DNA of 64,000 nt from an uncultured Clostridia bacterium (GTDB lineage: Bacteria > Bacillota > Clostridia > Oscillospirales > CAG-382). Where the stretch lies: positions 1-64,000 of the forward strand of contig CANRAV010000004.1 of NCBI GenBank assembly GCA_947628695.1, in the 5' to 3' direction. The translations under genes and the position numbers were made by a program. Numbering within the stretch: the first letter of the stretch is position 1; the number at the start of each line of letters is the position of its first letter. Below the pieces are notes generated by a model that was not told the DNA's origin, searched no databases, and saw only the letters and a program-made list of their open reading frames with translations. Below, piece after piece: positions 7,331 through 16,788 of this stretch.

Positions 7331-7684
7331 GAGTTTATAACTCTATGACAAAGACGAAAAAAGCCCGCCGGTTGGCGGGCTTTACGGAAAATGTCGGCAG
7401 TTATGACGATTTGTTTGACGGCGAAATTAAAGCATTGAAAAAACGCCTGCAAGATGTCAGAAAGGGCTGCAAATTAAACTGTTTTTCGGCTTTTTTACTG
7501 ACGGCGGAATTGACGGCTGTTTAATGAAAAGAAGTGCCGATTTTGAGTTTTTAAAAGGCGTTCGCCTCATTTTTGGTGAAAAGATATAAAAATTTCCTCC
7601 AAATTGCCGTTGATTTTTTCGCTGAAACCATTGAAAAACTGCATTTGCTGTGATATAATTGCACTCGTAAAGTTATAAACTATG
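7331..7684 (+). repeat. ~350-bp block, copy 1, upstream of giant surface protein 1
   Basis: This non-coding block is homologous to 32365-32712. Shared stretches in the same order include ACTCTATGACAAA, TCGGCAGTTATGACGATTTG, CTGACGGCGGA, AAGGCGTTCGCCTCATTTTT and CATTTGCTGTGATATAATTG. A GC-rich hairpin (AAAGCCCGCC-GGTT-GGCGGGCTTT, 7360-7383) occupies the position where copy 2 has a different hairpin (AATTCC...GGAATT). The block ends with the promoter at 7631 and a small inverted repeat, AGTTATAAACT. The 70-codon frame at 7312-7524 is not conserved in copy 2, so I treat the block as non-coding. Confidence 0.8.
7631..7659 (+). promoter_or_regulatory. promoter of giant surface protein 1
   Basis: TTGAAA, a 17-bp spacer and TATAAT, with TGTGA directly before the -10 (extended -10). 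The spacer sequence CATTTGCTGTGA is identical in the promoter of giant protein 2 at 32659-32687. It predicts a 5' UTR of about 140 nt. Confidence 0.85.
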
Positions 7685-7696
7685 CGAAAGTGGGCG

Positions 7697-7753
7697 TACG
7701 CTTTGCTTTATTTTTCGTTCGCAGTCGAGCGAAGACAGCAAGTAGAAAGCGTA
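7697..7753 (+). promoter_or_regulatory. structured 5' UTR of giant surface protein 1
   Basis: An outer helix TACGCTTT/AAAGCGTA (7697-7704 with 7746-7753) encloses an 8-bp inner hairpin TTCGTTCG-CAGT-CGAGCGAA (7714-7733, one G-U pair). I do not recognise a known riboswitch class. It may stabilise the long mRNA or control initiation at 7806. Confidence 0.4.
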
Positions 7754-7805
7754 AGTCTAATAATACAGACGATTTGAAACAGACGGGCTCTAAGGAGGTA
7801 TCTGA

Positions 7806-10800
7806 ATGAGGATGTTACATAATTCTAAGCACTGCAGGCTTGCAAGGAAAGGCGCTGGTGCGGTCGGGCATCACTGCCGCAGGGTTCTTTCTCTGCTTTT
7901 ATGCGTGTGCATGCTTGTGCCCATGATATGCAATTTTGACGGAATGACGCTGTCATCCTCGGCGGAGTATACAAACTATGCCCTTAACCGCATTGCAGAC
8001 GCAGGAACCATGAATTCTTACGTCGGCAAGCTGCTTTCCGAAGACTGGGGCAGTCGCTATGCCGGCCGTGTTTGGACGGACAAAAGCGTCTTTGCCTACG
8101 GCAGCGATATTGCCCTTACAAACAATTATGACGGTTATGAAGGCAAGGTCAGCTTCAATTCCGACTTTGGCACGGTGTTCTCCGCGCTGACCAGCTCGCA
8201 GGTTGTCAACGAGTATCCTCCTGCACCCATAGACCTGGTAATTGCGCTTGATATGTCTGCGTCCATGGCGCAGGATACCCGCTTCCCCATAAATGATGAC
8301 AACTATAAGAATAATTCCGCGAAAGAGCGCAGCATGGCAGATCGCATCAAAAACTCTCGTATTCAGCAAACGCTTGACGCGGTGAACTCAACCATTGACT
8401 CGCTGATGAAGCAGAATAAGGAAAACCGCGTTTCGGTTGTCGTTTACGGCGCGGGCGCGGCGGTGCTTATGCCGCTTGCACACTATGCGCGTGTGGGTGA
8501 CGCTCCGTATCTGACCGTCAGCGGCATGGAAACTCTGTATGATTTGGACGATTTGAAAATTGATGATGCGGAAGGCTGGGTGTGGGTTAATAACCGCGAC
8601 GCCTGCTATACAATCAAAGCCGACGCAATGTATTCGAATTTTGACAATCCGACCTTCGCCGAACGCCTGACCCACACAGTCAGCAACAATGTCGACAACC
8701 GCAACCCCAGAAATCCGGCGAAAGACCACATCGACTATACGGAAGTTGTAAAAGCAAACCCCGGCTATCCCGATCAGTCGGATGCGAATCACCATGAGTT
8801 TTCCAAAGATGAAAAGCAGCTTACAGCTGACGAATATGTAGGCTATTTTACAAACACGCAGGGCGGCGTCTACCTCGCCTATGCGCAGCTGGCGCAGTCC
8901 AAGGAAACCACATTTACCGCGAAGATTTCCACCGGTGAAGACGTTACCGTTGCCCGCATTCCCGCTGCAATTATTATGACCGACGGCGGCGCAAACTTTG
9001 CCTTCAACGAGATGGACGAGTGGAATAAATTCTACGGTGTCCACAGCTCGGCTTATGATAATGGCTTTCGTCACGATAATTCAGCAACGGATCATACCAA
9101 CCCGTCTTTAGGCTGGACAATGGACAGCACCGACTTCTCCCATCGTTTGGGAGAAAATGTGGGTGACGAGTGGTATAATGTCTATCTGCCCGGGCAGTTT
9201 GACGATGAATGTAAAATAACCTCTCTCTATAATATTGGAGTTGTAGATGGAACGGGAAAGTTAAATACCATGCCGTATTGGGATAACGCGGGTATTTTTT
9301 ACAGCAACGACAATGATCCGTTTGCTACCGGCGGCACGATCTTACAGCTTATCATGACGGCCGCTTATATGAAGTCTGTCGTCCAAACCCACTATACAAC
9401 CGGTTGGGACGATGGTCACGTCACCAAGGACAGCCGTTCTGATCTTTTGACCTTTACCATGAGTGTCGATTCCAAAAACGTTCCTCAGTGGGGCAGGCTG
9501 CGCCTATATCCGTCGCTTGACCCGGCGAATTACCTGTTCAGCAGCGATCGTTGGAGTAATGATGAGTTTAGCGGCGAACTTGAATCCGGTACGTATACTC
9601 CCGGTTTTGAGCGTGCCTTAAGAGCATGGGAAGATTGGAAAAGCACCGGTCAAACGTCAATCGTGATGGCGGCAAGCGGCTCGGTGGCAAATATGCTCTC
9701 CTTTGAAGAAGGCTATAAGGACGAGCGGTTCAACGTGCCCGTGTCAAATGCGGACGTTATAAGCAACATCGTATACACAAACGGCTTTTTCGACATTGCT
9801 TCGGGCGAGTTGGTAACAAAGTTTCAGCAGATACTTTCTGAAATCACCGGCAACGTATTCGTTCCCGTCTCGGGCGACAACGACGCAGGCGTTGGCGACT
9901 CCGTCACTTATCAGGACCCCCTGGGTGAGTATATGGAGCTTAAGCACGGCGTCATCACGGTTGACGGCGCTGTGACCGGTTCGAACGAAAATTCCTTCGA
10001 CATGTCCATGCTCTTCTTCGGGGAGATGCACGGGCTTGTTCGTGCAGGCGTTTACGACTATCAGTGGAATAACGCCTATATGCGTAATAATAAGAGCAAG
10101 CCGGGTTATCCCGAAGACGCCGGGAGAAATCCCGATAGTGACCCTCTTAGGATCGGCTGGTATAAAGGCGATGCGGAAACCGCTGTATACAGCTATGAAA
10201 GTAACGGTCTTCCCAAAGGCTGCACGTCTGCGAAGCAGGCGTGGGCAGAGGGCTGGGTTCTGCGGTTCAACTACAAAACCCTGGCGGAGTTTGTGCCCGT
10301 TTCCGGCATCACGGACGAAATGCTGCCGACCGAGGTGCCGGAGCAGATCCGGAACACAGTTTACACCTGCTACCGCTTTGCGGATTCGCAGGCAGAGCGC
10401 AACAGACTGCGCCGCAACCCCGTTTACGGCGACGGAGTGCCGCAGGATCTCGTCGACGAGTGGGACGCTTATTACGCTGAACACGGCTCCTATCCCGTAG
10501 GCATGGACCGTTATAAAGGCTACCCCGGCGTTTTCAGGCTGTCGGATATAAGGGTTTGGGCGGAGCATACCGGCGACTTTATCGACCAGACGGGCGCAAT
10601 CACGCCGGAGGACGAAAGCGGTTACGACGATTCGCTTTATATCAACATACCCGTTGCGGCGGTGCCGACACAGCTTGCCGAGATTACCCTCGGCGCAGAC
10701 GGCCCCATCGCCTACAAGGACAATTTGGGTAACAAAAAGCAGTCAACCCCGATCAGGCTGTTCTACGCCGTCGGGCTGACTGAGGATCTCATACTGCGCG

Positions 10801-13800
10801 ACTCGGGCGGGAGGCAGACCGGCGTTGACGTTGCGAAAATTTCGGGCGAATACATTGCCTCTCACAGCGACCCGGAAACCGGCAACATCTCCTTTATTTC
10901 CAACTGGTACTCCAACACCGTTTACCGCGGATACACCAGCGACGAGAGCAGCTACGGCTACAGCACCCGCGGCGACGCTGCGGTCAGCTTTTCGCCCGAC
11001 GTTAAGAACCGCTATTACCTCTTCCAGAAGGCGCTGCCTTTGATCGCCCACGCATACCGTGTTACGGACGCAAGCGGCAATGTCGCACCGGTGGATCGCG
11101 CAGACGGCCAATCCTTTGAAAAGGACGGCTCCGGCAACAGCAGGACCACGTGGGAGACGGTAGACGGCACGCCGCAGTCTGCGGCTGACTGGGTCGGCGG
11201 TGAGTTCATCGGTACGTATGAAGATGAAGCCGCCTTCAAAGCCGCGCTGGGCAGCAAACAGCAGCTTGTTGCAGGCAGCAGCATTCAGTATATCAAGGAC
11301 GACAAGGGGTATTACTACCCACTGCCTGCCGACATTACCGACGCAATCATAACCTATACAAAAGACCAGCTTTCAAACGTTGATTCCGACGAAAGCGGCA
11401 AGTATAAGGAAGGCTCCAACTCCTTCTCGTCCGACGACTATTTCTTCCTCTGCATTGAATATTATCTGCCGACGGAAGGCGTTGGCAAGGACATTGAAGG
11501 CAACGATGCCGCCGGCACCCGCGCCGTGCGCAAAATTAACCGCATGATCGCCCGCAAGGGCTCTGCATTCGGCTCCGGGCTGCATTCGAAAAATATCAAC
11601 AACGGCGATATGCTTTGCTGGTCGGATATCAACGGCAACTGCAATCTTGAAATAGAGTACAATTCCCGCACCGACACGGGCGACAATACCCGCGGCCGTC
11701 CCACGCTTGAAAAGCTGACGCTTACGGGTGATGACCTGCGTGCGTATCTGAAAAAATGCGGTCTTAGCGAAACATTGGGAGTGACCGTTACTGACGCGGC
11801 CACAGGGGCGGAAAGCTTTAAAAGCTACCTCGACCTTGACTGCGAATACTGGGAGAACGTCGTGCAGGCAGACCGGCACATGGCTGCGCTGATTGCCGAG
11901 CTTAAGGAAACGCCGGAAGTCGAAAGGCAGGAAAAATTCGACGAGATGTTCGACTGGTCGGTTTCGGCAAAAACAGGCGGCATACGCGTGGGCGACATGT
12001 ACAACAACGTTCAGCCCAAGGGCGGAAGTACTGCTATCGAGGAGGGCAGCACGGAGTTCTACGCAGGCAACAAAACCCACACCGCAAACAACTTTTACGT
12101 TCCGACCCTGTCTGAAACCTCAACTGCCGGCGAAGGTATGGTTATCAACAACTTCCTCGGCAACAACGGGCGTATGGAGATAGCAAACGACAACCTGATT
12201 GTGACCAAGACGCTTACTGCGCCCGACGGTTACAAGCTGACTGCAGCACAGGACGACGAGCTTTTCAACTATCAGGTGTATGTTCAGGGCTGGTCGGGAG
12301 AGCGCTTTGCACAGCGGCTTAAGTGGAACCCCTTCTCCCGTACCTGGCAGAGGCGTGTTGAAACGCTTGACATACTTACCGACAACTCGTCGCTGCTTGT
12401 CGACACCTCCGGCAAACGCGCGCTGTTCTGCCGCGCGGACGGCGGAGAGCCCACGCAGATTGTAGAGGAGTTTGTCGACGGCGTTGCAAATTATTACTAC
12501 GCTGACGAGAACGGTCAGTCCACCGGAGAGCCGTGCAACCATTCTACGGATGACTTTTTCTACCTGTATCTGCCCGGGGATGCGAGCGAGCTGGTTTATC
12601 ATCTGTTCGCCTCTACCTATGACGGCGGTACTACGGAGCTTGACGGCGTCGGCACCACCGCATATTACCCGCCGGAGTATGCCGGTCAGCTCCCCGAGGG
12701 CGATAACAGTGCGCAAAAGTTTGAAGAGGCCACCAAAGAACGCCCCGCCGGCAGCCGTGAGTATTGGTCTGCACAGGCAGAGCTTATCCCGTATAACGAG
12801 GTTCATGCAGCCGAAAGCTCTACGGATGACGCAGGCAGCGGTATTGCCGTTATGGCTTTAGAGGCGGAAAACGGCGGAGCCCGCTGGGATCACGACTTTA
12901 ACCACGGCGAAACAGCTATGCATCAAAAACTGGACAAGTTTGTGCTTGCTACGGTTATCCCGGACAGCGAAGGCGTAGAGTCTACGGTTTATTCGCCGTT
13001 CAGCAGCCGTACCCAGTATATGACAGCGGCGCTTTATTTCGGCTATAAGGCAGAGCTGACAGAGCACCTTGCTTCCGAGAACGAGACCTTCACGGCCTGC
13101 AGCCATTTGGACACGTATAAGCTTGATGCGACCGGGCTTTACGATCAAAGTATACCAACGGAAGAACGCTCCGACCTGTTCAATGCCGAAAGACGCAGCG
13201 ACACGCCAGCAAAGTTGGCTGCAAACACGGCCATGTTTACGCTTAAAAACGGCGAAGGCCTTCTGCTTACGGGACTTGGCAACGACGTTACATATCGCTT
13301 TACGGAGGATTTGACAAAAGCACAGCTTGCCCAGGGGCATAACCTGAAAGACGTCAACCACATAGAGCAGCCGGATTCCGACCCTCTGCCTGACAGAAGC
13401 CTTAATGACGAAACCGGCATATACTCCGTCTTCGGAAACACCGATTACTTTACAGAGCAGACCCACTACACCAACACCGTCGACCCGGAGCTGTTTGTGT
13501 TGACTAAAAAAGTGGTTGATGATGACAATAAGCAGGTCGACTCTTCTACGAGGGAGTTTACCTTCACCGTCACCTTTACACCAACGGACAGTGTCGCCAT
13601 GGTCGACGTGGACGACACACTCCACTACTGGAAGGGCAGCAAGGACACCTGGCAGAGCACCGAGGAATGGACGGACGGCAAAGGAAACACCTACAAAATG
13701 CCAAAGGAAGCGCCGAGGCTTGACGGGTACGAGCAATATCTTACAGACAAGACCTACCGTCTGAAAGACATAACCCCGGATGAAGGCAAGGACGGACACA

Positions 13801-14624
13801 CCTACACCGTCAAGCTCAAGGCAAACGAAGCTGTCGTTTTCTACGGCCTTATTGCGGGTACGCAGTTCACCGTCACCGAAGAGAAGGACGAGACGTACCC
13901 CGTTGTGAAGGACGAAGGCGAGGGTGTGTCCAACGACGGCTACACCAAATCCGGCACTATCCTTAGGGTAAGCGAAGACCCCAGAACCATGGACCCGAGG
14001 CAAACGCCGAACCGTGCAGACTTTACAGACCTTATGCAAAGCGGCTTACTGACGGTAGAGAAGTACATCCACGACGCCGACCGTTGGAGCGTGGAGGAAA
14101 AGTTTGAATTCACCGTAACTCTTACCGCCGAAAAGGATCAGGCAATAAGCGCTTCCTTCCTTACGGTGACAAAATTCACTAAGACCGAAGACGGGGAAGA
14201 GACAAGCGAAACGCTTACCGTGTACTGGAAAGAAACCGAAGACGGCGGCAAGGTGACCGCACTGACTGCTGTTTTCGAGCTGATGCAGGGACAGCGTATA
14301 GTCATAGACGGCATCCCCTACGGTACGGAATACACGGTTGCGGAGACAAACACCGGCTCTTACAACCTTGAACACGTTGCGGACAATTCGGAAGACAAAC
14401 CCGGCGATGACGGAAACTACCTCATAATGAACCGCAATGAAAACAGCGTAAGCGGTACCGTCACAAAGGAGCAAAGCGACGTATTCCTGCTCTTCGACAA
14501 CGCAAAGCCGATAGAAATGCCGTTTACCGGCGGCTTCGGGCTTGAAGCGTTCTACGCGGTAGGCGCTGTTCTCCTGCTTGCTTCCGGCGCAGTTTGCCTG
14601 TGCAGGAAGCGCGATAACGCGTAA
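7806..14624 (+). CDS. giant sortase-anchored VWA / pilin-like surface protein 1
   Basis: This 2272-residue exported protein has a long Sec-type signal (hydrophobic RVLSLLLCVCMLVPMICN, about residues 26-43). A conserved WGSRYAGRVWTDKSVFAY segment follows near residue 80. A von Willebrand A domain comes next, with MIDAS motif DMSAS (about 149-153) and MTDGG (about 390). Then comes a long middle region with VFVPVSG and TYQDPLGEYMEL. At least three pilin-like beta domains (starting about 1464, 1896 and 2081) carry FEFTVTL and GTEYTVAE strands, as in isopeptide-forming Cna-B/Spy0128 folds. The C-terminus is MPFTGG (residue 2238), a membrane helix and CRKRDNA, a variant sortase signal. ATG 7806 has SD AAGGAGG. 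It is probably an adhesin or pilus-tip-like protein. No sortase gene is in the window. Its paralogue is at 32977-40500. Confidence 0.9.
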   Translation: MRMLHNSKHCRLARKGAGAVGHHCRRVLSLLLCVCMLVPMICNFDGMTLSSSAEYTNYALNRIADAGTMNSYVGKLLSEDWGSRYAGRVWTDKSVFAYGSDIALTNNYDGYEGKVSFNSDFGTVFSALTSSQVVNEYPPAPIDLVIALDMSASMAQDTRFPINDDNYKNNSAKERSMADRIKNSRIQQTLDAVNSTIDSLMKQNKENRVSVVVYGAGAAVLMPLAHYARVGDAPYLTVSGMETLYDLDDLKIDDAEGWVWVNNRDACYTIKADAMYSNFDNPTFAERLTHTVSNNVDNRNPRNPAKDHIDYTEVVKANPGYPDQSDANHHEFSKDEKQLTADEYVGYFTNTQGGVYLAYAQLAQSKETTFTAKISTGEDVTVARIPAAIIMTDGGANFAFNEMDEWNKFYGVHSSAYDNGFRHDNSATDHTNPSLGWTMDSTDFSHRLGENVGDEWYNVYLPGQFDDECKITSLYNIGVVDGTGKLNTMPYWDNAGIFYSNDNDPFATGGTILQLIMTAAYMKSVVQTHYTTGWDDGHVTKDSRSDLLTFTMSVDSKNVPQWGRLRLYPSLDPANYLFSSDRWSNDEFSGELESGTYTPGFERALRAWEDWKSTGQTSIVMAASGSVANMLSFEEGYKDERFNVPVSNADVISNIVYTNGFFDIASGELVTKFQQILSEITGNVFVPVSGDNDAGVGDSVTYQDPLGEYMELKHGVITVDGAVTGSNENSFDMSMLFFGEMHGLVRAGVYDYQWNNAYMRNNKSKPGYPEDAGRNPDSDPLRIGWYKGDAETAVYSYESNGLPKGCTSAKQAWAEGWVLRFNYKTLAEFVPVSGITDEMLPTEVPEQIRNTVYTCYRFADSQAERNRLRRNPVYGDGVPQDLVDEWDAYYAEHGSYPVGMDRYKGYPGVFRLSDIRVWAEHTGDFIDQTGAITPEDESGYDDSLYINIPVAAVPTQLAEITLGADGPIAYKDNLGNKKQSTPIRLFYAVGLTEDLILRDSGGRQTGVDVAKISGEYIASHSDPETGNISFISNWYSNTVYRGYTSDESSYGYSTRGDAAVSFSPDVKNRYYLFQKALPLIAHAYRVTDASGNVAPVDRADGQSFEKDGSGNSRTTWETVDGTPQSAADWVGGEFIGTYEDEAAFKAALGSKQQLVAGSSIQYIKDDKGYYYPLPADITDAIITYTKDQLSNVDSDESGKYKEGSNSFSSDDYFFLCIEYYLPTEGVGKDIEGNDAAGTRAVRKINRMIARKGSAFGSGLHSKNINNGDMLCWSDINGNCNLEIEYNSRTDTGDNTRGRPTLEKLTLTGDDLRAYLKKCGLSETLGVTVTDAATGAESFKSYLDLDCEYWENVVQADRHMAALIAELKETPEVERQEKFDEMFDWSVSAKTGGIRVGDMYNNVQPKGGSTAIEEGSTEFYAGNKTHTANNFYVPTLSETSTAGEGMVINNFLGNNGRMEIANDNLIVTKTLTAPDGYKLTAAQDDELFNYQVYVQGWSGERFAQRLKWNPFSRTWQRRVETLDILTDNSSLLVDTSGKRALFCRADGGEPTQIVEEFVDGVANYYYADENGQSTGEPCNHSTDDFFYLYLPGDASELVYHLFASTYDGGTTELDGVGTTAYYPPEYAGQLPEGDNSAQKFEEATKERPAGSREYWSAQAELIPYNEVHAAESSTDDAGSGIAVMALEAENGGARWDHDFNHGETAMHQKLDKFVLATVIPDSEGVESTVYSPFSSRTQYMTAALYFGYKAELTEHLASENETFTACSHLDTYKLDATGLYDQSIPTEERSDLFNAERRSDTPAKLAANTAMFTLKNGEGLLLTGLGNDVTYRFTEDLTKAQLAQGHNLKDVNHIEQPDSDPLPDRSLNDETGIYSVFGNTDYFTEQTHYTNTVDPELFVLTKKVVDDDNKQVDSSTREFTFTVTFTPTDSVAMVDVDDTLHYWKGSKDTWQSTEEWTDGKGNTYKMPKEAPRLDGYEQYLTDKTYRLKDITPDEGKDGHTYTVKLKANEAVVFYGLIAGTQFTVTEEKDETYPVVKDEGEGVSNDGYTKSGTILRVSEDPRTMDPRQTPNRADFTDLMQSGLLTVEKYIHDADRWSVEEKFEFTVTLTAEKDQAISASFLTVTKFTKTEDGEETSETLTVYWKETEDGGKVTALTAVFELMQGQRIVIDGIPYGTEYTVAETNTGSYNLEHVADNSEDKPGDDGNYLIMNRNENSVSGTVTKEQSDVFLLFDNAKPIEMPFTGGFGLEAFYAVGAVLLLASGAVCLCRKRDNA

Positions 14625-14634
14625 CACAGCCGTT

Positions 14635-15792
14635 ATGAGCGAAGTATACAGGAAAAAGGATTTGGTCGGCAAGCGCTTCGGCATGCTGACCGTTGCGGAA
14701 GATTCCGGCAAAAGGCAGGGGCACAGCATACTTTGGCGCTGCAAATGCGACTGCGGAGGCGAGGTTCTCGCCATCCGCTCGCACCTGCAAAGCGGCATTG
14801 TGGCCGACTGCGGCTGTTCGGCAAAACCGCGGGGACAGCAGGTGACCGACCTTATCGGTCAAAGGTTCGGAAAGCTTACCGTGACAGGCGATTCGGGCGA
14901 ACGTAAAAACGGGTGCATTTTGTGGACTTGCAAGTGTGACTGCGGAGGAGAAATCCGGCTTAAACGCGTAGACCTTACAAGCGGAAACGCTAAAAGCTGC
15001 GGCTGTGTTCCGAAGCAGTATGCCTCTAAGCTTAAGCCGGAGGATTTGACCGGGAGGCAGTTCGGGGATCTTACCGTCCTTCGCCCTGCCGAAAAGAACA
15101 AACAAAACCGCATCTGTTGGGTCTGCCTGTGCAGCTGCGGGAAAGAATGCACCGTCCCTGCTTTGCAGCTGAAAAGCGGGCGTGCCCGCAGCTGCGGGTG
15201 CAAACGGCACGCAAGCCCACTTAATAAAAAGGACATCACGGGCAAACGGTTCGGTCGTCTTATCGCACTGCACCCGGCAGAGAAAGACGGCACGTCCCGA
15301 AGGACCTTTTGGCACTGTCGGTGCGACTGCGGCAAGGAGCTTGACGTTGACACAATGAGCCTTGTGCACGGACGCACGCAAAGCTGCGGATGCCTAAGCA
15401 GAGAGCAAAGCGCAAAAATGCACGACCACATGCATTATCAGGACAACACATGCATCGAAACACTTAAGCGTATTCATGACGGCAGTCAGAAAAACGCAAA
15501 CGGCTTCCGCGGGCTGTTTCTTACCAAAAGCGGGAAATACCGCGCAAGCATCACCTTTCAGGGCGTCCACTACAATCTTGGGCATTATTCCGACATTGGG
15601 GACGCCATAAAGGCAAGGCTGGACGCAGAGGCCGTGATGCACGACGGATACATAAGCGCATACGACAGCTACTTAAAGCACGCGGAGGACGACCCGACAT
15701 GGGCTGAAAACAACCCGTTTTACTACAAGGTATATCGCACGGGCTCCGATTTTCAAGCTGTCACCAACGGCGACGGGGAAACAGCTGTGTAA
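14635..15792 (+). CDS. four zinc-ribbon-like repeats plus AP2-like DNA-binding domain protein
   Basis: This 385-residue protein has four tandem ~63-residue repeats of the form GKRFGxLTV...W.CxCDCG...SGxxxSCGC (starting about residues 7, 71, 134 and 198). Each holds a CxCxCG and CGC set able to bind zinc. A C-terminal AP2/ERF-like domain (about 300-345) reads FRGLFLTKSGKYRASITFQG and NLGHYSDIGDAIKARLDAE. Such combinations are known mainly from phage and mobile-element proteins, often beside HNH nucleases, but no HNH motif is seen here. I chose ATG 14635, only 10 nt after the surface-protein stop with no SD, so it probably relies on reinitiation. It shares the giant gene's transcript and ends at a strong terminator. 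It may be a DNA-binding regulator; its target is unknown. Confidence 0.82.
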   Translation: MSEVYRKKDLVGKRFGMLTVAEDSGKRQGHSILWRCKCDCGGEVLAIRSHLQSGIVADCGCSAKPRGQQVTDLIGQRFGKLTVTGDSGERKNGCILWTCKCDCGGEIRLKRVDLTSGNAKSCGCVPKQYASKLKPEDLTGRQFGDLTVLRPAEKNKQNRICWVCLCSCGKECTVPALQLKSGRARSCGCKRHASPLNKKDITGKRFGRLIALHPAEKDGTSRRTFWHCRCDCGKELDVDTMSLVHGRTQSCGCLSREQSAKMHDHMHYQDNTCIETLKRIHDGSQKNANGFRGLFLTKSGKYRASITFQGVHYNLGHYSDIGDAIKARLDAEAVMHDGYISAYDSYLKHAEDDPTWAENNPFYYKVYRTGSDFQAVTNGDGETAV

Positions 15793-15803
15793 ATCATAAC
15801 GAA

Positions 15804-15844
15804 ACCGCAGACACACCGAACGGTGACTGTCTGCGGTCTTTTTT
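15804..15844 (+). terminator. terminator of the giant protein 1 / AP2 unit
   Basis: ACCGCAGACA pairs with TGTCTGCGGT around an inner CACCG-AA-CGGTG helix, followed by CTTTTTT. It is a very stable intrinsic terminator. Confidence 0.92.
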
Positions 15845-15867
15845 GTCGGTTCGGCTGCAGCAGCATC

Positions 15868-15896
15868 TTGAATATTGCTTTTCGGTGTGCTATAAT
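15868..15896 (+). promoter_or_regulatory. promoter of the metalloprotease/GNAT/AlkZ-related operon
   Basis: TTGAAT, a 17-bp spacer and TATAAT, 38 nt upstream of the ATG at 15934, which has SD GGGAGG. Confidence 0.8.
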
Positions 15897-15933
15897 CAAA
15901 TAAACGCAAGGCAAAAAAGGGAGGCGAGCTTTA

Positions 15934-16788
15934 ATGGACATAATCGACACATATTCTTCCGCACTAACCTCTTACGGCGACAACGGCTTTTCCTTTGAAA
16001 GGTGGGAAAAGTACATCGGCTCTGCACTCCCGGGACTTATGCCTATCCTCGTTTCGGATGTAAAGGAAGTTCTTCAAACGGGTGGATTTTCAAAGGAAGA
16101 TTATTTATCCGTTTTGAATCTTGTTCCTAAAAGAAGCAGCCTTATTGAAACCGCACACCGCTCGTTCCTGCAGGTGACGAAGAACATGGAAAGCGTTATA
16201 TACGAGCGCTTCGGCAAAAGCCTTGACGTTTCCGTCGTCTTTTATCTCGGCCTTTGCAACGGCGCCGGCTGGGTAACGGAATATCGGGGCAGAACGGCCA
16301 TACTGCTCGGCATGGAGAAAATAGCGGAGCTTAACTGGTGCAGTGTCGACGACATGCGCGGCCTTGTGTGCCACGAGCTTGGGCATGTATATCAAAAACA
16401 GTACGGGACATTGAAGCGCGAATTTGACAGAGACGAAGACACCTTGCTTTGGCAGCTCTTCACGGAGGGCGTGGCAATGTGCTTCGAGCAAATTGTAGTG
16501 GGCGATCCCGACTACTTCCATCAGGAAAAAGACGGCTGGAAGCAGTGGTGCGACGAACACTGCAGGCGGATAAAGCGCGATTTTGCTGAAGACTTAAAAA
16601 CCTTGCCGATTGCAAAGCAGCGCTACTTCGGCGACTGGGTAAGCTACAACGGACGCGGCGACGTCGGCTATTATCTCGGCAGCCGCTTTGTGCGTTACAT
16701 CATGACAATATACGGCTTTGACGAGATTATTTCCTTCGAAATTGGGCAGGTTAAGGCGATGTTTAACCATTTTACGGAGGATATATGA
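15934..16788 (+). CDS. DUF2268/YjaZ-like predicted zinc metallopeptidase
   Basis: This is a 284-residue soluble protein without a signal peptide. The zinc-peptidase motif HELGH (His147-Glu148-His151, in LVCHELGHVYQKQYG) is followed by a likely third ligand, Glu178, in LFTEGVAMCFEQ. That gluzincin arrangement, together with the late GDVGYYLGSRFV segment, matches the predicted Zn-dependent proteases of the YjaZ/DUF2268 type. The substrate is unknown. The stop overlaps the start of the next gene (ATGA). The strong promoter and SD make expression likely, and the three-gene operon ends at the hairpin at 18271. Confidence 0.8.
   Translation: MDIIDTYSSALTSYGDNGFSFERWEKYIGSALPGLMPILVSDVKEVLQTGGFSKEDYLSVLNLVPKRSSLIETAHRSFLQVTKNMESVIYERFGKSLDVSVVFYLGLCNGAGWVTEYRGRTAILLGMEKIAELNWCSVDDMRGLVCHELGHVYQKQYGTLKREFDRDEDTLLWQLFTEGVAMCFEQIVVGDPDYFHQEKDGWKQWCDEHCRRIKRDFAEDLKTLPIAKQRYFGDWVSYNGRGDVGYYLGSRFVRYIMTIYGFDEIISFEIGQVKAMFNHFTEDI

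Noticed and set aside
7312-7524. 70-codon plus-strand ORF in repeat copy 1
   Set aside because: The matching frame in repeat copy 2 stops after nine codons (MTKTKKFRC), so protein coding is not conserved.
7457-7570. 37-codon minus-strand frame MRRTPFKNSKS
   Set aside because: The copy 2 equivalent is MRRTPF followed by a stop; the nearest SD-like GGAGG is about 24 nt away.
12858-14039. 393-codon minus-strand ORF inside giant protein 1
   Set aside because: It lies wholly within a frame with clear domain content and a signal/anchor structure; the translation is Val/Arg/Cys-rich and lacks an SD, as expected of a shadow.
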